Shown: piece by piece, positions 27,118-35,037 of the stretch | Numbering within the stretch: the stretch's first letter is position 1 | Layout of the letters: the number at the start of each line of letters is the position of its first letter | Source: Paenibacillus hamazuiensis | GTDB taxonomy: Bacteria; Bacillota; Bacilli; Paenibacillales; NBRC-103111 | DNA: 64,000 bases | Reading direction: 5' to 3' | Assembly: GCF_023276405.1 (NCBI RefSeq) | Contig: NZ_JALRMO010000001.1 | Span: forward strand, 2,046,001 to 2,110,000 | The notes under the pieces: model-generated | Seen by the model: only the letters and a program-made list of their open reading frames with translations | What the model was told of the DNA's origin: nothing | Databases searched by the model: none | Program-made: the position numbers and the translations under genes

Positions 27118-27738
27118 ATGAGTGAATCGAAACATACGACCCGCAAAAATACCCGCGATTCCGAAGCTACGCGCCAGCAGATTCTTTTGGCGGCGCGCGC
27201 TTTGTTTTCGCAGGACAGCTACGAGAGGGTAACCGTGCGAAAAATCGCCGCCAGAGCCGGCATTGACGCCGCCTTGGTCATCCGGTATTTCGGATCGAAG
27301 GAAGAGCTTTTTCTAAGCGCTCTGACAAGCGTCGGCATATGCCCATCCTCCGTTTTCGAGGGGGAATTATCGGCTTTGGGAGCGAGGCTGCTCAATTCGC
27401 AAGTGCCGGAATGGGACAAACACGATCCGAACGATCCCATGCTGATCATCATGCGTACGCTGGCCAATCCCGACGCCGCTTCGTCGCTTCGCAAGCTGCT
27501 TGATCAAGATATCGTTCAGCCGATGGCGCAGAAAATTGCAGCACCTGACCGGGAGCTCAGAGCGGAGCTTGTCGTATCCCAGCTCATCGGCCTGGCGGTT
27601 GTGCGCAATTTGCTGCGCAGCGAGGCGCTTTCCGCGGTTCCTCTCGAGCAGCTGATCGGGATGATGAATCCCGTATTTCAATATTATTTGGGTGGAAAAA
27701 CACCTGCTTCGGAGAGCACCGGCGAGCCCGCTCAATAA
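27118..27738 (+). CDS. TetR-family repressor
   Basis: 206 residues. The N-terminal HTH is clear: ATRQQILLAARALF then VRKIAARAGIDAALVIRYFGSKEELF (~18-65). The C-terminal ligand domain is helical. The start follows AAAGGTGA. It diverges from the flavoprotein gene with twin palindromic operators between, so it likely represses both. The next gene (an Ogt homologue) begins 17 bp after its stop behind its own strong SD and is probably in the same transcript. Confidence 0.87.
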   Translation: MSESKHTTRKNTRDSEATRQQILLAARALFSQDSYERVTVRKIAARAGIDAALVIRYFGSKEELFLSALTSVGICPSSVFEGELSALGARLLNSQVPEWDKHDPNDPMLIIMRTLANPDAASSLRKLLDQDIVQPMAQKIAAPDRELRAELVVSQLIGLAVVRNLLRSEALSAVPLEQLIGMMNPVFQYYLGGKTPASESTGEPAQ

Positions 27739-27754
27739 AGGAGGATTGAAACGG

Positions 27755-28318
27755 ATGGGAAATGGAAATAGGACGGAAGTGTACTGGACATCGTTTAGGC
27801 ATCCTGTATTGCAAAATCGAACGCTTTACCTGGCGGCGACAGATCGGGGGGTATGCCGGATCACACTGCCGAACGAATCATTTGAAACACTGCAATCGTG
27901 GGCGAATAAAAAAATACCGAACCCCGTATTGATCGAGGAGTGCGTTCGTTTGTCCGAATATATCAAGCAATTGTCCGAATACTTCGACGGGCATCGGGAA
28001 GCGTTCGACTTCCCCTTGGATTTGCGCGGCACCGCTTTTCAAACAAATGTGTGGGGAGCTTTAACCCGGATACCGTATGGGGAGGTTCGGAGTTATTCGG
28101 ATATCGCGGAGGCGGTCGGAAGTCCGGAAGCCGTACGGGCTGTGGGCACAGCGAACGGGGCCAATCCGGTACCGATCGTCGTTCCGTGCCACCGGGTCAT
28201 CGGCAAAAGTTCTGCATTGACGGGGTTCAGAGGCGGTTTACAGGTGAAAACGGCGCTGCTTCATTTGGAAGGGTTTCGCGATTTTATTCCGCAAGGACAT
28301 GCTCGGTTCAGGTTTTGA
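27755..28318 (+). CDS. ogt: Methylated-DNA-[protein]-cysteine S-methyltransferase
   Basis: 187 residues from ATG 27755, with AAAGGAGG 10 nt upstream; the frame runs on further upstream but overlaps tetR. The active site is PVPIVVPCHRVIG with acceptor Cys145; FQTNVWGALTRIPYGEVRSY is the helix-turn-helix region and the Asn hinge is in VGTANGANP. It takes alkyl groups from O6-alkylguanine in a single-turnover suicide reaction. It looks co-transcribed with the TetR gene, so DNA repair may be tied to that repressor's inducer. Confidence 0.9.
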   Translation: MGNGNRTEVYWTSFRHPVLQNRTLYLAATDRGVCRITLPNESFETLQSWANKKIPNPVLIEECVRLSEYIKQLSEYFDGHREAFDFPLDLRGTAFQTNVWGALTRIPYGEVRSYSDIAEAVGSPEAVRAVGTANGANPVPIVVPCHRVIGKSSALTGFRGGLQVKTALLHLEGFRDFIPQGHARFRF

Positions 28319-28392
28319 CCGAGCGGCGTTGGAGCGGCAAAGATTGCTTGCCAATTGCGTATAATTGCGGAACGAAGAAAAGTCAAGTATAC

Positions 28393-28419
28393 TATAATAG
28401 CTATTGATCGATCACTAAT
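28393..28419 (+). promoter_or_regulatory. -10 box and operator-like motif upstream of the second tetR gene
   Basis: TATAAT at 28393-28398, then ATTGATCGATCACTAAT (28403-28419) over the likely start site. The same 17-bp motif recurs at 28997, 29045 and 30057. Its centre TGATCGATCA is a perfect palindrome. Confidence 0.55.
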
Positions 28420-28439
28420 GAAGATAAAGGCGGGATAAC

Positions 28440-28961
28440 ATGTCCAAAAACGAGACGGCTTCGGTCAACCGCAAAGCGGAGATCATTTCAGCGGCAATCG
28501 AAATATTTGCCGAAATCGGCTACTACCGGGCCACTACGGCGCAAGTAGCGGAGCGGGCGAAAATATCGCAGCCGTATATTTTTCGTTTTTTTCCTACCAA
28601 GGAAGCTTTACTGCTGGCTGCTTTGGAGGTTTCTTGGGAGAGGATCATCCAATCGTTTAAGCGGGTTGTGGAGTCCGCGCCTGCGGATCAGTTGGAAGGA
28701 CGATTGATCGAAGCGTACGAGGGGATTTTGGCTGAGCATAACAACGAGATTTTACTGCAAATGCAAGCTCAGACTATTCAAGCGGATGTCATTCGCGATG
28801 CGATGCAAGCCGGATTTCGGGAGGTTCGCCAAATCGTGCTCGAAGCATTTCGACATGCCGGAATTGCGAAACCGGAAGAGCGTACTTTGTTATTTTTGGC
28901 CAGGGGTATGCTGTGCAACATTTCGATGGCACTGGGCTTGCCGGAGCTGATGGAAGAGTAA
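28440..28961 (+). CDS. TetR-family repressor
   Basis: 173 residues. HTH: RKAEIISAAIEIFAEIGYYRAT then AQVAERAKISQPYIFRFFPTKEALL (~10-58). The C-terminus is helical and slightly short for the family. AAAGGCGGG precedes the ATG. The ATTGA-N4-TCACTAA-like motif appears before this gene and twice before the next, so it probably controls itself and the downstream oxidoreductase. Confidence 0.85.
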   Translation: MSKNETASVNRKAEIISAAIEIFAEIGYYRATTAQVAERAKISQPYIFRFFPTKEALLLAALEVSWERIIQSFKRVVESAPADQLEGRLIEAYEGILAEHNNEILLQMQAQTIQADVIRDAMQAGFREVRQIVLEAFRHAGIAKPEERTLLFLARGMLCNISMALGLPELMEE

Positions 28962-28996
28962 CGGGAGGGCTCGAAAAATTTTTTTCGAAAATAGTT

Positions 28997-29026
28997 ATTG
29001 ACTAATCACTAACAAACAGGTATGAT
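28997..29026 (+). promoter_or_regulatory. Promoter with overlapping operator before the oxidoreductase gene
   Basis: TTGACT (28998-29003), 17-bp spacer, TATGAT (29021-29026). The operator-like motif ATTGACTAATCACTAAC (28997-29013) covers the -35 box, a classic repressor position. Confidence 0.68.
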
Positions 29027-29044
29027 TTGATCATGAAATGATTG

Positions 29045-29061
29045 ATTGATTACTAACTAAT
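29045..29061 (+). promoter_or_regulatory. Third copy of the TetR-associated motif
   Basis: ATTGATTACTAACTAAT, a degenerate copy immediately before the oxidoreductase SD. With 28997 it would allow two repressor dimers on this promoter. Confidence 0.45.
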
Positions 29062-29077
29062 GAATGGAGTGGCGAAA

Positions 29078-30034
29078 ATGAAAAAAGCAATCGTGGTTGG
29101 CGCAACAGGCGGAACCGGTGCGGCTGTGACGGCCGAATTGATTAAGCGGGGGGTGGAAACCATCGCGTTTGGGCGCTCGCGCACCAAACTGGAGCAGCTG
29201 GCGCTTCAGCTCGGGAATCCCGAACATTTGTCGCTCGCCGTCGGTGACGCTTTTCGATCTCAAGACATCGAGGCTGCAGCCGAAGGGGCTGACGTTTTAT
29301 TTCATTGCGCGAACGTGCCGTATCATGAGATGGTCAGCAAGCTGCTCCCTCTCGGGGAAGCGGTCATGGAAGCGGCCCGGCGGCGAAACTTGAAAGTTGT
29401 TGCGATTGACGGCATTTATCCTTATGGCAGAAGGCAGATGGACAAAGTGACGGAAGAGCACCCCAAGCAGCCGCATACGAAAAAAGGGAAAACTCGGCTG
29501 GCCTTCGAACGGATGTTGTTTAGCGATCGTTGGCGCGACGTACGGCCGATGATCGTTCGTCTGCCGGATTATTACGGGCCTACCGCTAACGAAGCATCTT
29601 ACCTTGGATCGACACTCGAGGCGATTGCGGCCGGCAAGCTGGCGTTTTTTATCGGCAATATGCATGTCCCCCGCGAATATGTCTACTTGCCCGACGCTGC
29701 AAAAATGATCGTCGAGCTGGCATACCGGGAAGATGCGTATGGGCAGAACTGGAACATTCCCGGCGCCGGGATCATCTCGGGGCGGGAGATCGTGCGCCTC
29801 GCCCGGAAAGCGAGCGGTCATACGAAACCCGTCATTCCTCTTGGCAGAGTCGGGTTGTCATTGCTCGGTATGTTTGTGCCCGTCATGAAGGAGATTATCG
29901 AGATGCTGTACTTGACCGAAGAACCTTTGACACTCAGCGGCGAGAAATATCGGAGACAGATCGGTCCGATAGTTGCGACGGATTTTGAAGAAGGCATTAC
30001 CGAAACGATTCGCTCAATAATGAATCGAAAGTAA
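29078..30034 (+). CDS. NAD(P)-binding epimerase/dehydratase-like oxidoreductase
   Basis: 318 residues from ATG 29078, behind GGAGTGG; ATG 29060 is also in frame. The Rossmann motif AIVVGATGGTGAAV is at the N-terminus and the extended SDR pattern continues (DVLFHCANVPYH, DGIYPYGRRQMDKV with a Tyr near the usual place, but no clean YxxxK). Similar to atypical NmrA/epimerase-type SDRs. It is under a repressible-looking promoter next to a tetR gene. Substrate unknown. Confidence 0.75.
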   Translation: MKKAIVVGATGGTGAAVTAELIKRGVETIAFGRSRTKLEQLALQLGNPEHLSLAVGDAFRSQDIEAAAEGADVLFHCANVPYHEMVSKLLPLGEAVMEAARRRNLKVVAIDGIYPYGRRQMDKVTEEHPKQPHTKKGKTRLAFERMLFSDRWRDVRPMIVRLPDYYGPTANEASYLGSTLEAIAAGKLAFFIGNMHVPREYVYLPDAAKMIVELAYREDAYGQNWNIPGAGIISGREIVRLARKASGHTKPVIPLGRVGLSLLGMFVPVMKEIIEMLYLTEEPLTLSGEKYRRQIGPIVATDFEEGITETIRSIMNRK

Positions 30035-30056
30035 GGATGAATTGCGCACTTATGTA

Positions 30057-30073
30057 ATTGATTAATCACTAAA
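30057..30073. promoter_or_regulatory. Fourth copy of the TetR-associated motif
   Basis: ATTGATTAATCACTAAA in the gap before the DedA gene, ~70 bp upstream of that gene's -35 box. This suggests the regulon may extend to it. Confidence 0.4.
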
Positions 30074-30139
30074 TACATCTTATAAAACCATTGTTAAGAT
30101 ATTTTTCATTAATTTTTATGCTTTCGTTCAGATTTCCTT

Positions 30140-30169
30140 TTGGTTTCCGCCAGTTTGTCGGGTTATACT
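30140..30169 (+). promoter_or_regulatory. Promoter of the DedA-family gene
   Basis: TTGGTT (30140-30145), 18-bp spacer, TATACT (30164-30169), ~40 bp before the start codon. Confidence 0.5.
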
Positions 30170-30211
30170 GTAGGTAAGAAACGACAATTTTGATATGGCA
30201 AGGGGCCGAAA

Positions 30212-30823
30212 ATGAATCTGATCTACGTGGTGGAGCAACTGTTTCAGCAATACGGATATTTCGTGCTGCTTCTCGGAATACCTTTGGATTTTATCGCGCT
30301 GCCGATTCCTCCGGGGAACAGTACGCTCACTTACACCGGGTACTTGGCTTACAAAGGCGTGCTTCAACCGCTGCCGGCTTTTTTGGCCGCTTTGGCGGGG
30401 GCTTTGCTGGGCGTTACGATTACGTACTGGATCGGCTACAAGCTGGGCATGCCTTTGATTGAGCGTTATGGCGGCTGGATGTCCATAACCCCATCGTTGG
30501 TGCAGAAGACGCGCCGTTATTATGACAAATACGGAGACAAGCTGCTGCTCGCCGGTTTTTTCATTCCAGGGGTTCGACAATTTATCGGGTATTTCGTCGG
30601 CATTATTCGCGTTCCTTATCGGACCGTTCTCATTTATGCATACGCGGGATGCTGTCTGTGGGTCGTCGCTTTTTTTGCGCTAGGTTATGGGTTCGGCGAG
30701 CAGTGGCAGCAGGTTTTTATATTGGTGGAGCGTTATTTGAAATTGTTGTTTATCGGACTCGGGTGCCTTGTGGCAAGCTTGATTTTGAGAAAGTGGGTTA
30801 TGCGCCTTGTCAAGCAGAGATAG
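30212..30823 (+). CDS. DedA-family membrane protein
   Basis: 203 residues, with four to five hydrophobic segments and the DedA signature: GIPLDFIALPIPPGNSTL near the start, then a re-entrant region with GALLGVTITYWIGYKLG, GGWMSITPS and FIPGVRQFIGYFVGI. DedA proteins are flippases for undecaprenyl phosphate or phospholipids. AAGGGGC precedes the ATG. A monocistronic unit by spacing. Confidence 0.87.
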   Translation: MNLIYVVEQLFQQYGYFVLLLGIPLDFIALPIPPGNSTLTYTGYLAYKGVLQPLPAFLAALAGALLGVTITYWIGYKLGMPLIERYGGWMSITPSLVQKTRRYYDKYGDKLLLAGFFIPGVRQFIGYFVGIIRVPYRTVLIYAYAGCCLWVVAFFALGYGFGEQWQQVFILVERYLKLLFIGLGCLVASLILRKWVMRLVKQR

Positions 30824-30904
30824 ATAAACCAGGATTCGGTTGACAAAATCAACTCAGCTGAGGGACAATATGGTAAAGCCGTTAACGGAAAGGAACCGGT
30901 TGCG

Positions 30905-32716
30905 ATGAACTCTTCGCGAAGTGCAGGCAAATCTCCCCATGTTTCACAAGAGATAAAGAAGCCCGTCCGGCAGACGGCGAGTCCGGTCACTGCATCTTCC
31001 TTGAATACGCCATCCGGTATTTTACAGCTGCAAAGCATCGTCGGCAACCGACTGGCGCTGCAGTACTTGCAGGATGCCTCTAACCACAGCATACCTGGCG
31101 GTCCCGTTGTCCAACGTTATTTTGAAGTTGATTCCGGCAATCTGGCCGGTTATGTTCAAGAACAAAAAAATAAGCAGAACCTTTCGAACATGCAGGTGAA
31201 AGCAGAATCCATAGAGCCGTTCACGACGGTCGGCTTCGAGCATGAATTTGCCCAGACCGAAGAAGAGACGCTTTCGGGAATTTCACATCTGGAGCTTGCC
31301 CATTCCACGGAGAAGATGCCCTATACGGATTTGCCGTTCATCCTGGAGACCGATGCTTTCGACGCATTGGAGCTGGTCAGTCCGCCTTTTCTCATGCGAA
31401 CAATGGGGAGCAACAGTCCGATTCCGGATCCGCGCGACGTTGAACGGGTTGATACGATCATACGGAATTCGTTGTCGGGACTGATCAGCGGTAACCCCAC
31501 TCTGGAAAAATTGACCGGCGATTTCAAGTCCGTCGGACTTTCGTTTGCTCTGCAGGATGCAGAGGTGCAGCCGAAACATTTATCCCACCGCAGCGCAGGG
31601 CTTTATGACAAGAACAGCAACAAGGTAAAAGCCCAAAAGCTGAAACAAATCACAGTCAAAAAGTCGACGAAGGGAGGGGGCATCACCACACAGGTCAACT
31701 TTGCTACGGATGCCGAAACATTTGTCAAAATGCAAAATTTGGACAAACAAGACGAAAACGATTCAGCAGTGCAGAACAATACCGGCGAACCTAAGAAAAC
31801 TGCGATCGAGCAAATATTCTCGGAGTTGGACAAGCAATTGATGCAGCTGATCTCCGAGCACATAAGCGACAAGACGGGCAATTTATCCATCTTTATTCCG
31901 ATTATGGCCCGAACTTTAAGCGGCCAGTTTGCCGTTCCGTCCATCGGGTACATCAAGAGCAAGCAGGAGGAACTGTTTGCAAGCAAAAAGAAACAGCAGG
32001 AAAATATCGGAAGTCGGAAAGGCCCGTCCCGGAAGCCGTTTATTTTCAGCGCCGCGGCATCCAGTGCTGTCAAGGATACGAACGGCGTGTGGATCAAAGA
32101 TACGCTGATGAATATCGGGCTTGGTATTTTGCAAACGGCGGATTGGAAGCATGTGCACAATCTCGTTAGAGACCCCGGTTTCCGAAGCAAAATCGATCAA
32201 TTATCCCTGCCATCATATGAACGAATTAAAGGGTTTGAAGGGTTCGATCAGGAGGGGAACGCGCACATCCAAAATAACTTGCGGCAGGCCAAAGTCGGCA
32301 TCATGGAAGCATTGGAAATTATCGCTCATCAAATCGAGCATGATATCCTGAAGGAGGAACCGGCCAGCTTTCTCGGTCCTGAGAAATCGATTCCGTTCAT
32401 GAGCCACGAACCCACATTTATCGGACCGCGTCAGGATACTTACATAGCCCCTGCCGAAAAGGTACAAATCCCTTATTGGCAGCAGAAAGGCAAGCGGCTT
32501 CACGTCGTGGAAACGCGGGATGACAACATAGAATCTTTGTACAAGCTGGCCCAGACGACTCCGGAATACAAGGTGGAACTCGAGACAAAGATAAAAGAGC
32601 TGCAGGAGCTGACAGCACTCCTGGAAAAACCCGGATATGAAGGCAACCAGGTGCTTATGATGGAGCGGCTTATGCTGCAAAATGAAATTATGAACCTCAT
32701 GCGTATCGGCAAATAG
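30905..32716 (+). CDS. Large GNR-motif protein with amidoligase-like signatures
   Basis: 603 residues, SD AAAGGAA. No signal peptide or membrane segment. Residues ~37-71 (ILQLQSIVGNRLALQYLQ, then PVVQR) match the LQ-x-GNRA-x2-LL...VQR leader seen on many proteins linked to extracellular contractile injection systems and polymorphic toxins. Residues 110-162 (GFEHEF; E148, D150; ELVSPPF) resemble the opening motifs of amidoligase (COOH-NH2 ligase) domains, but I see no clear HxH motif. The rest is helical, ending in a coiled-coil-like stretch. Promoter-like TTGACA lies at ~30839. Function is inference only; not an annotated family I can name with certainty. Confidence 0.5.
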   Translation: MNSSRSAGKSPHVSQEIKKPVRQTASPVTASSLNTPSGILQLQSIVGNRLALQYLQDASNHSIPGGPVVQRYFEVDSGNLAGYVQEQKNKQNLSNMQVKAESIEPFTTVGFEHEFAQTEEETLSGISHLELAHSTEKMPYTDLPFILETDAFDALELVSPPFLMRTMGSNSPIPDPRDVERVDTIIRNSLSGLISGNPTLEKLTGDFKSVGLSFALQDAEVQPKHLSHRSAGLYDKNSNKVKAQKLKQITVKKSTKGGGITTQVNFATDAETFVKMQNLDKQDENDSAVQNNTGEPKKTAIEQIFSELDKQLMQLISEHISDKTGNLSIFIPIMARTLSGQFAVPSIGYIKSKQEELFASKKKQQENIGSRKGPSRKPFIFSAAASSAVKDTNGVWIKDTLMNIGLGILQTADWKHVHNLVRDPGFRSKIDQLSLPSYERIKGFEGFDQEGNAHIQNNLRQAKVGIMEALEIIAHQIEHDILKEEPASFLGPEKSIPFMSHEPTFIGPRQDTYIAPAEKVQIPYWQQKGKRLHVVETRDDNIESLYKLAQTTPEYKVELETKIKELQELTALLEKPGYEGNQVLMMERLMLQNEIMNLMRIGK

Positions 32717-32852
32717 GCAGTGAGCTTGCGAGAAAACTTAAGAGAGGAGGCACCGGACCAAAATGTCAGAACAAACCGTGTTCCGTTAAGTCCGCGGTCC
32801 GCCGTCCATAAAGTAGGTCATCCTATTTTCCTGGATTAAAGGAGCGATGCCT

Positions 32853-33416
32853 ATGGATGGACTCGACATCACCATCAGAAAATTGACTGCGGAAGATCGG
32901 TCGCTGCCGATCGATATTGACGATACTTTTACCGTGAATTCGACCATGGTCCTATCTTTAAAGGATAATCAAATCGGATATACCTTAAGAGAAATCCCGG
33001 CTTACGAGAAAAGCTACGCAGCCAAAGATTCGGAAGAAACCGGGGACATGGGCAGTTCCGAATATATCGATCATCCGGATCGGGCGATTTATGCAGCGTT
33101 TGCGAGCAATCGGGCAATAGGCCAAATCGTTTTAAAACGAAACTGGAACCAATATGCCTACGTAGAAGATATCAAGGTAGACAAACAATTCAGAGGGCAT
33201 GGAGTTGGCCGCAGGCTCATCGAACAGGCCAAGCTTTGGGCGCAGGGATACGGAATGCCCGGTATCATGCTGGAGACGCAAAGCAATAACGTCAAGGCGT
33301 GCCGATTTTACGAAAGCTGCGGGTTTGTGATCGGCGGCTTTGATTCCTACCTCTACAAAGGCATTCACAGGCAGAGCGACGAAATTGCGCTTTACTGGTA
33401 TTTGTTGTTTGACTAA
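32853..33416 (+). CDS. GNAT acetyltransferase, streptothricin acetyltransferase (SatA)-like
   Basis: 187 residues from ATG 32853, with AAAGGAG at 7-nt spacing (ATG 32847 is too close to it). GNAT motif A is EDIKVDKQFRGHGVGRRLIE; motif B follows (MLETQSNNVKACRFYESCGF), and the end EIALYWYLLF is typical of the SatA/YyaR streptothricin N-acetyltransferases, which add acetyl from acetyl-CoA to the antibiotic's beta-lysine. The next gene is an aminoglycoside adenylyltransferase homologue. Intact by length. Specificity unproven. Confidence 0.75.
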   Translation: MDGLDITIRKLTAEDRSLPIDIDDTFTVNSTMVLSLKDNQIGYTLREIPAYEKSYAAKDSEETGDMGSSEYIDHPDRAIYAAFASNRAIGQIVLKRNWNQYAYVEDIKVDKQFRGHGVGRRLIEQAKLWAQGYGMPGIMLETQSNNVKACRFYESCGFVIGGFDSYLYKGIHRQSDEIALYWYLLFD

Positions 33417-33446
33417 CCGCTGATTCGGAAGGATGGAGGGACGGCA

Positions 33447-33473
33447 GTGAAGAAAATGTTGAATCATTTGTAA
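33447..33473 (+). CDS. Possible leader peptide before the aminoglycoside adenylyltransferase gene
   Basis: GGAGGG at 6-nt spacing precedes a GTG-started frame encoding MKKMLNHL and a stop. It is followed by an inverted repeat reaching the SD of the next gene. Tiny frames arise by chance; SD quality and position are the only support. Confidence 0.3.
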   Translation: MKKMLNHL

Positions 33474-33505
33474 CGCAGCTGCTGTAATGCTTGTCGGGTT
33501 CGCGG

Positions 33506-33554
33506 ACCTCCTGACGCCACATTCTTAACTTAATTCAAAATAGAATGTGGAGGT
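33506..33554 (+). promoter_or_regulatory. Hairpin overlapping the SD of the adenylyltransferase gene
   Basis: CCACATTCT (33517-33525) pairs perfectly with AGAATGTGG (33542-33550), whose end merges with the SD GGAGGT (33549-33554). ACCTCC (33506-33511) is also the exact complement of that SD. Either pairing would hide the ribosome-binding site. Confidence 0.5.
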
Positions 33555-33564
33555 TGGAAAAAAT

Positions 33565-34422
33565 ATGCGTAACGAACAAGAGGTGCTGGCGCAGCTCGTG
33601 CAGTTTGCGGAGCAGGATGCGAATATCCGGTGTGTTATCATCAACGGCTCGCGAATGAATCCGAATGCCCCGAAAGATTTTATGCAGGATTATGATGTGG
33701 ATTTTTACATGGCCGATTTGAAAAACCATCCGTATAACGCAGATAGAAGCTGGATCGACGGGTTCGGCGAACAGGTGGTCGTGCAGTACGAATATTTCGA
33801 GGACGGTTCTTCCATTTACATGATGCAGTTCGAAGATAGCGTCCGAATCGATCTCAGTTTTAAAGATATCCGAAATATTCAGGAAGTGTATGACGATTCG
33901 TTATGCAAGGTGCTGCTCGATAAAGACAACTTGAACCTGAATTTGCCCGAGCCCAGCGACCGCTCCTATCTGATCAAGCGGCCTTCCAAGGAGCTTTGGG
34001 ATCTTCACATCGTCGAATTGTGGTGGCTGCAGGTGTACATTGCGAAAGAGCTGTGGCGGGACGAAATACCGAGGGTGAAAACCCTTTACGATCAATATTT
34101 CATGGAATCGCTGCGCTATCTTTTGGAGTGGCATATAGGCATTAACCATGATTGGAATGTGAACACGGGAAGTACCGGGAAATGGTTCAAACGGTTTCTG
34201 GAGCCCGATATTTACGACGAGTATATTTCTTTGTACGTCGGCGCGGACCCGGAAGAGCAGTGGAACAAGCTTTTTCAGGCCGGAACGTTTATTCGTAAAA
34301 TCGGCATACCGCTTGCGGGCCGTCTTGGGTTCGAATACCCGCACGAAGAGGACCGCCGCGTCACGGCTTATATCGAAAAGGTAAGGAAGCTGCCTCTGGA
34401 TGCGCAGTCTTTGGAAGGTTAG
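33565..34422 (+). CDS. Aminoglycoside 6-adenylyltransferase family protein (ANT(6)/AadK-like)
   Basis: 285 residues from ATG 33565, behind GGAGGT. The nucleotidyltransferase start IRCVIINGSRMNPNAPKDF and the metal-binding DYDVDF match the streptomycin adenylyltransferase family, as do YLIKRPSK and the mid-protein WWLQVYIAKELWRDEIPRVK. These enzymes transfer AMP to the 6-OH of streptomycin. Full length for the family. Its chromosomal setting beside a streptothricin acetyltransferase-like gene resembles intrinsic resistance genes of bacilli. Confidence 0.83.
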   Translation: MRNEQEVLAQLVQFAEQDANIRCVIINGSRMNPNAPKDFMQDYDVDFYMADLKNHPYNADRSWIDGFGEQVVVQYEYFEDGSSIYMMQFEDSVRIDLSFKDIRNIQEVYDDSLCKVLLDKDNLNLNLPEPSDRSYLIKRPSKELWDLHIVELWWLQVYIAKELWRDEIPRVKTLYDQYFMESLRYLLEWHIGINHDWNVNTGSTGKWFKRFLEPDIYDEYISLYVGADPEEQWNKLFQAGTFIRKIGIPLAGRLGFEYPHEEDRRVTAYIEKVRKLPLDAQSLEG

Positions 34423-34456
34423 GCGGCATAAGCCGGGATGATCGGCATATAAAGAG

Positions 34457-34511
34457 AGCGGTTGTTTTTCCGTTGGGGAGTAAAGCGGGGAAACAGCCGC
34501 TTTTCCTTTTT
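34457..34511 (+). terminator. Terminator after the adenylyltransferase gene
   Basis: AGCGG(T)TGTTT...AAACA(G)CCGCT stem with additional CC/GG pairs, followed by TTTTCCTTTTT. Confidence 0.75.
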
Positions 34512-34610
34512 GCCGCCGGAAGCTTTGGGAGTAGACAAACGGAAGTCGGTTAACGCATAATGAAGAAGCCTGTTCGGCAATCAAATAAATTTTATATTGG
34601 AGTGAAAAAA

Positions 34611-34904
34611 ATGATTCAACGCACCGTACTTCTCAAGTTTGCAGAAACGACCACGCAGGAGCAGCTCCAAGAAGTCATTAGCCGCTATAAAGCATTAAAA
34701 GACGTGTTACCCGGAATCGTGGAGATTCATGCGGGTCTCAACATCGCAGAAAGAAGCAAGGAATATCAAGTCGTCCTGATGGCACGATTTGAAAATCAGG
34801 CCGCATTGGATGCATACACCGTAAACGAGCAGCACCAGGCCGTTGCCGCCTTCATTCGCGAGGTGGGCAGACTGGACAGCATCGGCGTGGATATTGAGAT
34901 TTAA
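34611..34904 (+). CDS. Dabb (stress-responsive A/B-barrel) domain protein
   Basis: 97 residues from ATG 34611, with TTGGAGTGA upstream; the frame is open ~50 nt earlier but without an SD. Dabb pattern: IQRTVLLKFAETTTQEQLQEV, GIVEIHAGLNI, YQVVLMARFENQAALDAYTVNEQHQAVAAFI. Dimeric ferredoxin-like barrels of this kind occur as small stand-alone proteins or cyclases; function here unknown. Monocistronic, with a very strong hairpin after the stop. Confidence 0.83.
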   Translation: MIQRTVLLKFAETTTQEQLQEVISRYKALKDVLPGIVEIHAGLNIAERSKEYQVVLMARFENQAALDAYTVNEQHQAVAAFIREVGRLDSIGVDIEI

Positions 34905-34908
34905 TAGC

Positions 34909-34966
34909 ACCCCTTTCTTAATCGGAGCATAGTCTAAGGAGTATTCGATTAAGAAAGGGGTTCCTT
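34909..34966 (+). terminator. Long perfect terminator stem
   Basis: 16 perfect base pairs: ACCCCTTTCTTAATCG (34909-34924) with CGATTAAGAAAGGGGT (34946-34961), then TCCTTT. The A/T-rich ends make it work in either direction. Confidence 0.8.
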
Positions 34967-35037
34967 TATGTATTCCTGTCAGGAAATTTCTCCGACCCGG
35001 GCAGCCGAATCTTTAAGTGAAAGGAAAGACATACACG

